This document shows, piece by piece, positions 34,748 to 43,076 of a stretch of 64,000 bases of DNA. Source of the stretch: Fibrobacterota bacterium (GTDB lineage Bacteria > Fibrobacterota > Fibrobacteria > UBA11236). The position numbers and the translations under genes were made by a program. Position 1 is the first letter of the stretch, and the number at the start of each line of letters is the position of its first letter. The notes beneath the pieces are model-generated. The model was not told where the DNA came from, made no database searches, and saw nothing but the letters and a program-made list of their open reading frames with translations. The stretch lies in contig JAQBPO010000031.1 in NCBI GenBank assembly GCA_028287465.1, positions 1 through 64,000 on the forward strand. Direction: 5' to 3'.

Positions 34748-35238
34748 GGTCGCTCCAATCCCGGTATGCCCGGGTTATCGGTGAACTCCCCTTCACAACC
34801 CATCGAAAACCCCGGCACGCCATCGCGTCCCGAAAGGGCTGCCCCCCGGCCACAGTATTATCGCTCAAAGGGTGGGTAACGCGAATGCGACCCCGGACCA
34901 TATCCGGGGTCATCCGGACCCCGTCCCGGGGGTAACCTGCGGATTTCCCGATTGACCGGCATTTCCCGTTGAATAGGCCGGTTTACCCGCGTCCAAGGGC
35001 GGGCCGGGGTAACCTGGGTATGCCCTCCTTTGCGGAATTCGCGGTGGATCCAAAAAGCCCTGATGGATCGAAGGCGCAAAAGGAGCCGGTCCGTCGGATG
35101 GAAATGGGCTGGATGCGGGTCAGGGGAAGCGGGGGTCGCGGTGCTTGGGCGGATTGGAAAGGAAACCGGAACGGGAAGGGGATCAGGGGAACGGAAGGCC
35201 GGCGGCCGGAGGGATCCGGCGCCGGCGTCCGCCGGGGA
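34748..35238. other. Gene-free stretch between di-heme paralogues
   Basis: 491 bases upstream of paralogue 1 and downstream of paralogue 2, with no supported gene. It holds a perfect 9-bp inverted repeat at 34889-34911 (GACCCCGGA, five-base loop, TCCGGGGTC) and several GGTAACC words. The G+C-rich end near 35205-35235 can fold into a short hairpin but has no T run. The promoter for paralogue 1 should lie here. Confidence 0.45.
34889..34911. repeat. 9-bp perfect inverted repeat
   Basis: GACCCCGGA (34889-34897) and TCCGGGGTC (34903-34911) with CCATA between. It sits about 140 bases upstream of the di-heme paralogue 1 start, outside any gene. An operator or transcript hairpin is possible. Confidence 0.4.
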
Positions 35239-37686
35239 TTACAGGGACTTGAGGAACTTGATCAGAGCGTCCTGCTGACCGGCCGAGAGCGCCTTGAACT
35301 TGGCGGTCGTAGCGTCCGCTTCGCCGCCATGCCAGAGGATGGCCTCCTTCAGGGTGCGGGCGCGGCCATCGTGCAGGTAGCCTTCGCCGCCGCTCACGCC
35401 GGCCGTCCAGCCGATGTTCCAAAGGGGCGCGGTGCGCCATTCCGACCCGGTCGCCGCGCCTTCGGGAAGGTTGTCGGCCAGGCCGGGTCCCATATCGTGC
35501 AGCAACAGATCCGTGAAGGGATGGATGGTCTGGTTCCGCAATTCCGCCTTGGGATGGTAGTTGCCGGTCTTGAGGGTGGGGGTATGGCAGGAGGCGCATC
35601 CCGTGGAGGCGAAGAGCGCTTCGCCCTCCTTGGCGGTCGCGTCGTCCCAGTCCCGGCGGGCGCGCACGCCGAGCAGGGAGATGTAGTCGACCAGGTTCTT
35701 CAGGTTCTCGTCGGCCAGCTCCTTGCCCTTGGCGCCGCAATCGGTCTGGGCCGAGCCGCAATCCGGATCCGGATAGACCGAGGTCATCACGCCGATGTCC
35801 GAGTTCAGGGCTCCGGCCACCTGATGGGTCACGTCCACCTTGCCGGCCTTCCAACCGAAGCGTCCCAAGTGCGGCTGCCCGGTCACGTAGTCGTTGACCA
35901 CCTGCATCTTCCCGGAAATCCCGTCCTTGTCGGCGTCGTCGGGATCGGCCATGGCCAGGATGCTGGCTTCGGGAACGGCTTCCAGGAGCCCCATGCCCAC
36001 CAGTTGCGGAGCGATGCGCGGCGAGTAGTTGGACGGCTTGGCGCCGGAGAAGGCGTATTCGGGCTTGCGCAGGCCGCCGACATCGGTCCAGCCGCTCAGG
36101 GTGACGCCGCCTTCCGCGGTGCCTCCCACGCGGGAAGGTTGCAGCACCGAGCCCAGGTTGGGGAGCGGCGCGCCGGCGGCATCGCCGACCTTGACCACGA
36201 ACTGGTTGAGCGCGGTGCCGGCCGCGGGCGCGATGGCGCGGCCGTTCTTATGATGGCAGGCGGTGCAGGAGGTATTCACGTAATTGGGCCCGGCCTTGGC
36301 CTTCAGGGTGTCCCAGACCGGATTCCCGGGTTCATCGTGCACGCCGGTGATGAAGTTGGTGTGGTGCACCCGGCGGCCGTGGACGAAGACCTGGCCGTTC
36401 TGGGGGGCCATGTTGGTGGCCAGCTCCATGAACGGATCCTCGGGCTCGTTGGAGGTCTGTTGGTGGATGGTCGTGCGGCCGCCCAGCCAGGCTTCCTCGG
36501 GGATGGGATGGGAGTTCTCGCGTTCGGTGTTGGCATCCCCGAAGACGCCGACCGGGTACCAGGGCACCATGCCCCTGCCGCCGACGATGTAGAGGAAGAC
36601 CGTTCCGTAGTAATTGTCGCGTCCTTCCAAGGTGTCCCCATTGGCGAGCGTCTTCTGCAGGAACTGGCTCACCTCGATTTCCATGTTGTCGCCGATCGCG
36701 ATCGGCTTCCCGGTGCGGGCGTTGCTGGTGATCTCGGTGAAGTAATGCAGGGGGTCGTTCGGGTCGACGTCCATGCTCACGTTATGGTTGTATTCGGCGA
36801 CGGTGCCGATGCCGCGGTACCAGGCGCGGAACTCGCGCGCCTTGGGGTCCAGGGGCCAAAGGGTCCATTGGTCGATGCGGATCTTCTTGCCGCCCTTGGC
36901 CACTTCGTCCGTGATCTGGAGGGTGGCGGTGCGGTTGTCCCAGTAATGGGCGAGGTAATGGTCATACGCATGGAACTGGTCTTCGCGCGCATGGCGATCG
37001 CGGGCGCGGTCCGAGAAGCGGGTGACGAGGGCGGTCGCGGTCTCGGTGATGGTCTCGGGCTCGAGCTTGGTCGTCCCGTCGAACAAGGGCACCAGCTCCA
37101 GCTTGGAGAAGTCGATGGTGGTGGTGGCCCCGTCCTGCACCTGATAGACCTGGGAAGGCATGCCGGACTTGCTGCAGACGATGGAAACCATGCCGGACGC
37201 GGCCGAGGTCTTGGCGAAGACCTTGGCGGGGTCGTTCGCGACCGAGATGCCTTCGAAGACCATTTCCTTGCCCAGGTTCGCGAAATGACCGCGGGTCGAA
37301 TAACCGCGGGCGGAGATGTCCACGATGAGGACCCCGTGATCGGGATGGATGAAGGGAATCCGGTCGCCCAGGGAGAGGGTCCGCTGCAGCAGCTTCTGCC
37401 CCTTCACGTTGAGAATGGTCAGGGTGGCCTTTTCGCCCATGGCCAAGGGGATTCGGGAAAGCGATGCGCCGCCGGTCACGCCTCCTTGCGTCGGGCGGAT
37501 GGAGGATGCCTCTTTGGAGAGCACCAGGTTTCCCGTCGCATCGGAAGAGGAGGGCGCGCCGCCGATCACGGAGCAGGTGACCCCGGAGAGCGGTTGATTC
37601 TTGCCGTCGACCATCTTGAGGGTCAAGGCCGGCCATCCCAACTGGACACCCAAGGCCATCAAAAAGAGCGCTGATCTGGATTTCAT
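35239..37686 (-). CDS. Secreted multidomain di-heme oxidoreductase, paralogue 2
   Basis: 815 residues from ATG 37686, with GAGG upstream; the frame continues upstream but lacks a better start. Signal MKSRSALFLMALGVQLGWPA. It repeats the plan of paralogue 1: LTLKMVDGKNQPLSGVTCS, then SRIPLAMGEKATLTILNVKGQKLL ... HGVLIVDISARGYS, the DRARDRHAREDQFHAYDHYLAHYW block, heme sites CTACH (about 474) and CASCH (about 697), and the same C-terminal LHDMGPGLADNLPEG ... LWNIGWTAG ... YLHDGRARTLKEAILWHGGE. Much of the heme domain is near identical to paralogue 1, pointing to a local duplication. The roughly 490-base gap and separate promoters suggest separate control. Confidence 0.88.
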   Translation of the reverse strand: MKSRSALFLMALGVQLGWPALTLKMVDGKNQPLSGVTCSVIGGAPSSSDATGNLVLSKEASSIRPTQGGVTGGASLSRIPLAMGEKATLTILNVKGQKLLQRTLSLGDRIPFIHPDHGVLIVDISARGYSTRGHFANLGKEMVFEGISVANDPAKVFAKTSAASGMVSIVCSKSGMPSQVYQVQDGATTTIDFSKLELVPLFDGTTKLEPETITETATALVTRFSDRARDRHAREDQFHAYDHYLAHYWDNRTATLQITDEVAKGGKKIRIDQWTLWPLDPKAREFRAWYRGIGTVAEYNHNVSMDVDPNDPLHYFTEITSNARTGKPIAIGDNMEIEVSQFLQKTLANGDTLEGRDNYYGTVFLYIVGGRGMVPWYPVGVFGDANTERENSHPIPEEAWLGGRTTIHQQTSNEPEDPFMELATNMAPQNGQVFVHGRRVHHTNFITGVHDEPGNPVWDTLKAKAGPNYVNTSCTACHHKNGRAIAPAAGTALNQFVVKVGDAAGAPLPNLGSVLQPSRVGGTAEGGVTLSGWTDVGGLRKPEYAFSGAKPSNYSPRIAPQLVGMGLLEAVPEASILAMADPDDADKDGISGKMQVVNDYVTGQPHLGRFGWKAGKVDVTHQVAGALNSDIGVMTSVYPDPDCGSAQTDCGAKGKELADENLKNLVDYISLLGVRARRDWDDATAKEGEALFASTGCASCHTPTLKTGNYHPKAELRNQTIHPFTDLLLHDMGPGLADNLPEGAATGSEWRTAPLWNIGWTAGVSGGEGYLHDGRARTLKEAILWHGGEADATTAKFKALSAGQQDALIKFLKSL

Positions 37687-37822
37687 GGCGGTGTAACCTC
37701 GCTGTTCACGGTCTGAAGGAGTCGTAGCCCCATATTTTCCCACCTGGAAGGCCATAGTCACCTGTTTCCCGCGCGGTTTATCGGGGCGCATCCCACCAAG
37801 TCCGAGTCCAAAACCCATTTTA

Positions 37823-37850
37823 CATCCTCCAAATGTTCCATTTGAAGATG
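37823..37850. promoter_or_regulatory. Interrupted inverted repeat upstream of di-heme paralogue 2
   Basis: CATC ... CAAATG TTC CATTTG ... GATG: the inner 6-bp arms are perfect with three bases between, and the outer 4-bp arms are spaced unevenly. Located about 140 bases before the start. Operator role is inference. Confidence 0.3.
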
Positions 37851-38204
37851 ACACCGATTATCGCCGGTCCCGCCCCCGATCGGCCTATTGGGCCGATTCC
37901 GCTGGATTTCAGGGCGATCCCCCACCCGTCATCCGAATCTACCCCGAACCGGACCGTTAACCCGCGGGTCCTTCCGAGATGGCCCTAATTTCGGCGCGAT
38001 CCCGTAATTGCGAATGGGAACACACGGGATAATGCGGGGTCGTTTTGACCCGCGAGGGGCGGGCGGGATGCGGGCGCAAAATCTGGGAACGTGGGAGTCC
38101 GATCCGGTCAAGGATGGGTCAAATCCCGGGGTGCCAAAGTGGCGATTCCAGGCCTTTTTGGCAGGGTGGCCTGGATTGGATTTCAGGAGGCCGGGATCGG
38201 CCGT

Positions 38205-38249
38205 CTCCGGGAACCGCGGCTCCGGGAACCGCGGCTCCGGGAAGCGGGG
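38205..38249. repeat. 15-bp tandem repeat, three copies
   Basis: CTCCGGGAACCGCGG at 38205-38219 and 38220-38234, then a copy differing by two bases at 38235-38249. It ends 14 bases beyond the amidase stop on the minus strand. Possibly replication slippage; each unit can form a small hairpin. Confidence 0.75.
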
Positions 38250-38262
38250 CCCCGGAAACCGA

Positions 38263-39645
38263 TCACCAGGTGGGATCGATCGGGGTGATGCGCGGCAATG
38301 CGTTTTCGATGGCCTCGGCCGCTTCCAGGCACAGATCCTCGCGCCACAGATCGGCGTAGATCTGGATCCCGGCCGGTACGCGGTCCGCGACGCCCATGGG
38401 CAGCGCCACCGAAGGCAATCCGAGCAGGCTGCCGGGAGTGATGAAGCGCGTGGCCTCGAGCAGCATCGGCAGCCCGGATTCCGGATCGAGGTCGGCGTCC
38501 ACGGGCCAGGGCGGCCGGGTCAAGGTGGGCCCGATCATCACGGGGTACTCCGCGAGATACCCGGACCAGACCCTGGAGAGCCGGGACCGCGCGGAGTGGA
38601 GGGCGCCGTTGGGGATGCGGGCGGAGTCGAAGAACCGGCACATGCGCGTCATGTAGCGGACGAGCGGCTCGGAGAGGATGGGCCCGGCCGCTTCCAGCAT
38701 CACGGTCATATCGATGGCCATCAGGCGTCCCCAGGTTTCCGTCACGAGCCCGAGTTCCGGCGGCCCGGTTTCGGCGACCTCCCATCCGGCATCGGCCAGG
38801 ATGCGCCCGGCTTCCCGGATGGCGATGAGGGTGGCCGGCGCGATATCGGCCCCTTCGATCCGCGTTACCAGGGCCGCCTTGCGCGCGGCGGGAGGGCCCT
38901 GCAAAGGCGCGCTGACCGATCTGGGATCGCGGATGTCGCGCCCCGCCAGTACGGAAAGGCCGACCCGCAGGTCCGCGACCGTGCGGGCCATGGGCCCTTC
39001 GACCAGCATGGCCTGCATGGCGAAGCCCTGATCCAGCGGCTCCAGGGAACGCGCGCTCGGGATCCGGCCCGCGGTCGGCTTGAGCGCGGCGACGCCGCAG
39101 CAATAGGCGGGGACGCGCAGGAAGCCGCCCATATCGTTGCCCAGGCCGAACGGGGCCATGCCGGTGGCGAGGGCGGCGGCGTCCCCTCCGCTGGATCCGC
39201 CCGGGGTGAGATTCGGGTTCCAGGGATTCAGGGTCGTTCCGCGCAGGGGATTGCCCGCTCCCAGGCGCAGGCCGCATTCGGAGAGATTGGTCCGTCCGAT
39301 GGGAATGGCGCCGGCGGCCTTCATGCGCGCCACCACCGGCGCGTCCACGCGCGGAAAGGCATGCTTCAGGGCCGGTATGCCCAAGGTGGTGGCGGAACCC
39401 TCGCAATCGATGCTTTCCTTGATCGTGAACGGGACCCCGTGGAGCGGGCCTTTGATCGGGCCGTTGTCGGCCGCGTCGGCAGCCTCCAGGGCGGCGTCCG
39501 CCAATACCACGGTGACGGCGTTGACGTAGCCGTTCACCTCACGGATGCGGTCCAGATGCGCTTGGACGGCCTGGCGGCTGGTCACCTCGCGGGCGGCGAT
39601 CCGCCCGGCCAATTCGCTCGCGGATAGTTCGTGCAGTTTCGCCAT
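38263..39645 (-). CDS. Amidase-signature protein lacking nucleophilic serine
   Basis: 460 residues, the usual length of amidase-signature enzymes. Lys of the triad is present (K76 in VPFTIKESID) and so is the GGSSGG loop with the cis-serine (S151). The third motif, normally GGS-[IL]-R, reads NDMGGFLRVPA, so the nucleophile position is F175. The following FxGLKPT-type segment (YCCGVAALKPTAGRIP) is intact. The encoding codon is TTC; one base change would restore Ser. It may be an inactive or repurposed homologue, or a sequencing error may be involved. It shares the strand with, and lies 45 bases downstream of, the COG4705-type gene. Confidence 0.85.
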   Translation of the reverse strand: MAKLHELSASELAGRIAAREVTSRQAVQAHLDRIREVNGYVNAVTVVLADAALEAADAADNGPIKGPLHGVPFTIKESIDCEGSATTLGIPALKHAFPRVDAPVVARMKAAGAIPIGRTNLSECGLRLGAGNPLRGTTLNPWNPNLTPGGSSGGDAAALATGMAPFGLGNDMGGFLRVPAYCCGVAALKPTAGRIPSARSLEPLDQGFAMQAMLVEGPMARTVADLRVGLSVLAGRDIRDPRSVSAPLQGPPAARKAALVTRIEGADIAPATLIAIREAGRILADAGWEVAETGPPELGLVTETWGRLMAIDMTVMLEAAGPILSEPLVRYMTRMCRFFDSARIPNGALHSARSRLSRVWSGYLAEYPVMIGPTLTRPPWPVDADLDPESGLPMLLEATRFITPGSLLGLPSVALPMGVADRVPAGIQIYADLWREDLCLEAAEAIENALPRITPIDPTW

Positions 39646-39660
39646 GATCTCCTCGATGCC

Positions 39661-39682
39661 GGGGTTACACGGCGGTAACCCC
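39661..39682. promoter_or_regulatory. 8-bp perfect inverted repeat between 39691 and 39645 genes
   Basis: GGGGTTAC (39661-39668) and GTAACCCC (39675-39682) around ACGGCG. It lies in the 45-base gap before the amidase start on the minus strand. No T run follows, so it is more likely a processing hairpin or operator than a terminator. Confidence 0.4.
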
Positions 39683-39690
39683 CCTTGCGG

Positions 39691-40470
39691 CTAGTGGGCC
39701 TGCTCTGCGGGTTTTTGGGGGAAGATCAGGATGCACGCCAGGATGAAGGCCAGCAGGATCGCGGAGGCCCAATAGCGGCTGAGGGCCAGGCCCCCTGATG
39801 TGATTGGCTTGTCGAGCAGATCCCCGACGACGGCGCCCAAGGGCCGGGTCAGGATGAAGGCGCTCCAGAAGAGGAAGGTCCTGGATATCCGCGTCCAGAA
39901 ATAGGCCGCGGCGGTCAAGGCCAGCAACAGGCCGAACAGGACCGCGCTTCCCGCGTACCCGAAACCGGCGGAGTCGGCGGTCCAATCCCCCAAGGCCGTG
40001 CCCAGGGTCTGCGAGAACAGGATCGTCATCCAATAAAACCATTCCGCCTTGCGGGAACGCACCGAATCGATGGAGACCGAACCGAGGACCCGGTGCCAAA
40101 GGAACAAGGAGGCCATCAGCAGGCCGAACAGGAGGGCGGACCCCCCGGCATAACCGATCCCCAGGGAACGATCGAAATAATCGGCAAGGGTGGTGCCGAC
40201 GGTCGTCGTCGCGATGATGGTCAACCAATACAGGATAGGGACAAACCGCTTCGCCGATACCTGGGCGAATACGGCGAGGATGAATGCGGCCGAGAATATC
40301 GCGGTGCCGACCAGATATCCCAGGTCCAGGGACATGGTGACCGCGTCGCCGCCGGTTTCGCCGAGGGTGGTGGCCCCGATCTTGATGATCCAGAATACCA
40401 GGGTAACCTGAGGCACCTTCGCCAAAGCCCCGGAAACACCTGAGCCCGCTTCTCGCATCTCCGCCGCCAT
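39691..40470 (-). CDS. COG4705-type multipass membrane protein
   Basis: 259 residues from ATG 40470, with a strong GGAGGAGG site. About seven to eight membrane helices. Repeated motifs of the COG4705 family are visible: VFWIIKIGATTLGETGGDAVT, LYWLTIIATTTVGTTLADYFDRSLGIGYAGG, FYWMTILFSQTLGTALGDWTADSAGFGYAGS, and LTRPLGAVVGDLLDKP. The recurring TTLGDT-like turn with an acidic residue suggests a transport or metal-binding role, but none is established. Confidence 0.82.
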   Translation of the reverse strand: MAAEMREAGSGVSGALAKVPQVTLVFWIIKIGATTLGETGGDAVTMSLDLGYLVGTAIFSAAFILAVFAQVSAKRFVPILYWLTIIATTTVGTTLADYFDRSLGIGYAGGSALLFGLLMASLFLWHRVLGSVSIDSVRSRKAEWFYWMTILFSQTLGTALGDWTADSAGFGYAGSAVLFGLLLALTAAAYFWTRISRTFLFWSAFILTRPLGAVVGDLLDKPITSGGLALSRYWASAILLAFILACILIFPQKPAEQAH

Positions 40471-40636
40471 GCTTCCTCCTCCGCCTGCATTTCCGGGAGA
40501 CCGTTTTGGCGCAACCCCGAGGGAATTTAGTTTTTTGACGGGAGGACGGCCTCGATCCCGCCATCCGGAAATCCCGGTCCTCCGATCCGTCCACATTGAG
40601 CTATCCCCGGCATTTCCAGTAATGTACTTTCAGCCC

Positions 40637-41431
40637 GTGAGACCCTGGAAACTGATGCCCGTTCTGCTGGTATGCCTCTTCGCCTGCGAGCCGTTCCGAT
40701 TCAGCCCCACCGGGCTTGAGTGGAAGCACCCCAAGACCCTGTACAACCTCGCCAATCTGGACAGTCTGGCCCTGGACAGCGGCGGGACGCCCCGCCATTT
40801 CAAGATCGCCGTGATGGCGGATTCCCATCTCTGGTACGATGAATTGAAGGTCGCGGTCGAACGGATCAATGCCGATACCTCCATCGATCTGGTCATCCTG
40901 GCGGGGGACTTCACCAAGTTCGGATATGCCGACGAATACGACAGGTTCACGGACATCTTCAACAAATTGAAGCCGCCGCACCTGGTGGGCATCGGCAACC
41001 ACGACCTGCAGGCCGATGGGGTGACCGTCTACAGGAACGTGTTCGGCCCGACGGATTTCTCCTTCGCTTATCGGGGAGTCAAATTCATCTTCTTCGACGA
41101 CAATGCCCGCGGCATCAAATGCTGCGTCCCCAAATTCGATTCGCTGGAGAAGGAACTGGCTGGGGCCGGGGACTCCCTCAGGATAATCGCCGTATCGCAT
41201 GCGCCGCCCCTGAGCGATCAATTGGACACCGCGGCAAGCGAACGCATGGCGGGATTGTTCGCGAAATACAAGGTGGCCCTGTCCATCCACGGCCATACCC
41301 ATGCCTACGCATACGGCGCGGATTACGGGGGCGGCGTGCCTTACCTCGTTGCGGACGCCCTGAACAAGAGGAACTATGTCGCGGTCGTCCTGGCGGATTC
41401 CTCCCTGACGGTGGAAAGGGTGTATTTCTGA
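40637..41431 (+). CDS. Lipoprotein metallophosphoesterase, copy 1
   Basis: 264 residues from GTG 40637, chosen because copy 2 has an aligned GTG at 43077 and no upstream ATG; here an ATG at 40622 is an alternative. Lipobox LFAC with lipid-acceptor C17. Calcineurin-like phosphoesterase motifs: MADSHLWYDE, ILAGDFTKFG, GIGNHDLQ, VSHAPP and HGHTHAY, giving a two-metal site. It probably removes phosphate from an envelope substrate. Its stop overlaps the ATG of the next gene by one base. Confidence 0.86.
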   Translation: MRPWKLMPVLLVCLFACEPFRFSPTGLEWKHPKTLYNLANLDSLALDSGGTPRHFKIAVMADSHLWYDELKVAVERINADTSIDLVILAGDFTKFGYADEYDRFTDIFNKLKPPHLVGIGNHDLQADGVTVYRNVFGPTDFSFAYRGVKFIFFDDNARGIKCCVPKFDSLEKELAGAGDSLRIIAVSHAPPLSDQLDTAASERMAGLFAKYKVALSIHGHTHAYAYGADYGGGVPYLVADALNKRNYVAVVLADSSLTVERVYF

Positions 41432-42036
41432 TGCTTCGCCGCGGTTACTTCGATGGCATGAGGGCCGGAGCGCTCTGCCTTATCGCCTTGGGAGCGGTCC
41501 TATGCGGAACCTGCCGGGCGGAAGACGGTCGTTCCCCCTTCCTCCCGGATTTCGCGCGGCTTCAATTCGCCGGCCATGCGGGATTGCTGAGCGTGGGCCC
41601 CGGATACTCCTGGTGGGATAACCGGATCGAAGCCGGATTGGCCTTCGGTTTCGTGCCCGAGTTCGCAGGCACCCGGAACACCGTCATCCTCTCCCAGAAG
41701 AATTCCATCTCCACTGGCCGCTTGCGCTTGGGCCCTTCCTACTTCCTGGAGCCCCTTATGGCCGGCTTCGCGACCCACCTCTCAATCGGGAAGGAATATG
41801 AAATCGTGCTTCCCGAATCCCAACGGGACTATTATTGGCCGGACGCCCTCTACTTCTGGATGTTCGGGGCCGCCAAGGCCGGATGCATGTTCGAAAAGCC
41901 GACGTATCTTTCCGGTGTGGCGGCGATGGTCGAGGTCGGCACCATCAACCAGGACGTGCAAGCCCATACCCGGAACCACTACGTTACCCTGGGCGATATC
42001 CTCAGCGTCGCGATTTCGGCCCAATTCTACCTCTAA
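41431..42036 (+). CDS. Putative outer-membrane protein, copy 1
   Basis: 201 residues, signal peptide (GALCLIALGAVLCGTCRA). The mature region has amphipathic beta strands (LQFAGHAGLLSVGPGYSWW, IEAGLAFGFVPEF, GRLRLGPSYFLEPLMAGFATH, FWMFGAAKAGCMFE, AISAQFYL) ending in a terminal aromatic/hydrophobic FYL, as in outer-membrane barrels. No family recognised; PagL- or LpxR-like lipid A modifying barrels are possible in view of the flanking phosphatases but there is no motif support. Confidence 0.7.
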   Translation: MLRRGYFDGMRAGALCLIALGAVLCGTCRAEDGRSPFLPDFARLQFAGHAGLLSVGPGYSWWDNRIEAGLAFGFVPEFAGTRNTVILSQKNSISTGRLRLGPSYFLEPLMAGFATHLSIGKEYEIVLPESQRDYYWPDALYFWMFGAAKAGCMFEKPTYLSGVAAMVEVGTINQDVQAHTRNHYVTLGDILSVAISAQFYL

Positions 42037-42085
42037 CTCCCCCATAAGCCATAGGGCTGGAAAGACCTGTACCATCCGCCGGGAA

Positions 42086-42151
42086 GTTTGTGTAGGCTAT
42101 TAAGGCTCCCGTAACGCTTTTCCCTGCAACGATAAGCGATTGGCGAAACCA
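42086..42151 (+). promoter_or_regulatory. Conserved leader before PAP2 gene, copy 1
   Basis: The block from TAGGCTATTAAGG through CAACGATAAGCGATTGG is strongly conserved with 44524-44589 in front of the second PAP2 gene. Conservation outside the reading frame suggests a shared promoter or leader. A TATTAA at 42098-42103 is not kept in copy 2. Confidence 0.4.
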
Positions 42152-43009
42152 ATGGTCCGATTCCTATCCGCTTTTCTCGTGCTTGTATCCGGCCCGGCCC
42201 TGCTCCATGCGGCCCAGCCTTATTCCCTAAGCAAGGAAATCGATCTGCCCATGGGCGCAGGCCTGTTGGCGATGAAATACAATTCAGGAATCATGCTCGC
42301 GCAGACGCGCGCGATGCCCCGCGATCTTTCCTCCCTGCATCGGAGCCAGATTCCGGCCATGGATCGCTGGGCCATCGGGTTCTATTCCCCGCAATTGTCC
42401 GCCCTGAGCAGCGTAGTCGCGGGCGTGGAGTTCCTGGTTCCCGCGGCGGTCAACCTCATGGATACCTATCATGGCGAGCAACCCTGGCAGGGCGCCATCG
42501 TCGACGCCGTGATCCTCCAGGAGGCGCTGATGTTGTCATCGGCCCTGAGCAGCTACTCGAAAAGCATCCCCATGCATTCGACTCCGTTGACCTATGATTC
42601 CGACGTGCCGGACGAAGTGAAGCGGGCGCCGCAGAACGCGAGCAGCTTCTTTTCCAACCATACCACGTCCGCTTTCACCACCGCGGTATTCTCGGCCTAT
42701 ACCTTCCAGCTCCGGCATCCGGATTCGGAGCTTGTGCCTTGGGTTTGGGGAGGCGGCTTGGCCCTGGCGACCGGCGTGGGTTCCATGCGGGTCCTGGCCG
42801 GAAAGCATTTCCCGTCGGACGTTCTCGCGGGAGCCGCCGTGGGCGCGTTCTGCGGTTATCTCGTGCCGAAATTGCATACGCGCCGTCCCTCGATCCAAAA
42901 TGGCAAGAACGGCCCGGAAGGCAAAGCCGATCCCAGGAGCTGGGACATGGGGGTTTCGATGCCGGAAGGCACCAGCGCCGTGGGGCCCGCTTTGTTCGTC
43001 CGTTTCTAA
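42152..43009 (+). CDS. PAP2-family phosphatase, copy 1
   Basis: 285 residues from ATG 42152; a TTG 12 bases upstream would add four residues and no clear ribosome site decides. Signal/anchor MVRFLSAFLVLVSGPALLHA. PAP2 motifs: NASSFFSNHTTSAF at motif 2 and GSMRVLAGKHFPSDVLAG at motif 3 with Arg, His and Asp in the correct spacing (S-x-R-x5-H-x3-D). These enzymes dephosphorylate isoprenyl or lipid A phosphates, or phosphatidic acid, at the membrane. The pairing with a metallophosphoesterase and a barrel suggests stepwise envelope phosphate removal. Confidence 0.87.
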   Translation: MVRFLSAFLVLVSGPALLHAAQPYSLSKEIDLPMGAGLLAMKYNSGIMLAQTRAMPRDLSSLHRSQIPAMDRWAIGFYSPQLSALSSVVAGVEFLVPAAVNLMDTYHGEQPWQGAIVDAVILQEALMLSSALSSYSKSIPMHSTPLTYDSDVPDEVKRAPQNASSFFSNHTTSAFTTAVFSAYTFQLRHPDSELVPWVWGGGLALATGVGSMRVLAGKHFPSDVLAGAAVGAFCGYLVPKLHTRRPSIQNGKNGPEGKADPRSWDMGVSMPEGTSAVGPALFVRF

Positions 43010-43076
43010 TCCTCGCGTCCCTGAAACCGGTAACTTTAAGGTTTCGCGGGAATGGCGGCGAATCTAACTTCAACCC

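Larger units (their letters stand above)
37687..38262. other. Gene-free stretch with repeats
   Basis: 576 bases between the amidase stop and paralogue 2. No gene supported. It contains an inverted repeat CAAATG/CATTTG at 37830-37844 flanked by CATC and GATG (37823-37850), about 145 bases upstream of paralogue 2, and a three-copy 15-bp tandem repeat at 38205-38249 near the amidase end. Confidence 0.45.
40637..43009 (+). repeat. Tandem cassette copy 1 (phosphoesterase, outer-membrane, PAP2)
   Basis: First of two tandem copies of a three-gene block; copy 2 spans 43077-45447. Corresponding genes have equal lengths (264, 201 and 285 codons' worth of residues) and lie at a constant offset of 2440, 2440 and 2438 bases. 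By hand count the proteins are about 80-88 percent identical. Even the intergenic block before the PAP2 gene is conserved. Confidence 0.92.

Noticed and set aside
32816-37674. Very long open frames on the plus strand (about 690 and 900 codons) opposite the two di-heme genes
   Set aside because: They are exact antisense mirrors of genes with recognised heme, signal and conserved motifs. The translated text is rich in Gly, Val, His and Arg without domains, as expected from G+C-rich antisense frames.
38263-39645. Assignment of the amidase-like gene as gatA
   Set aside because: No gatB or gatC beside it and the nucleophile is replaced; amidase-signature membership only.
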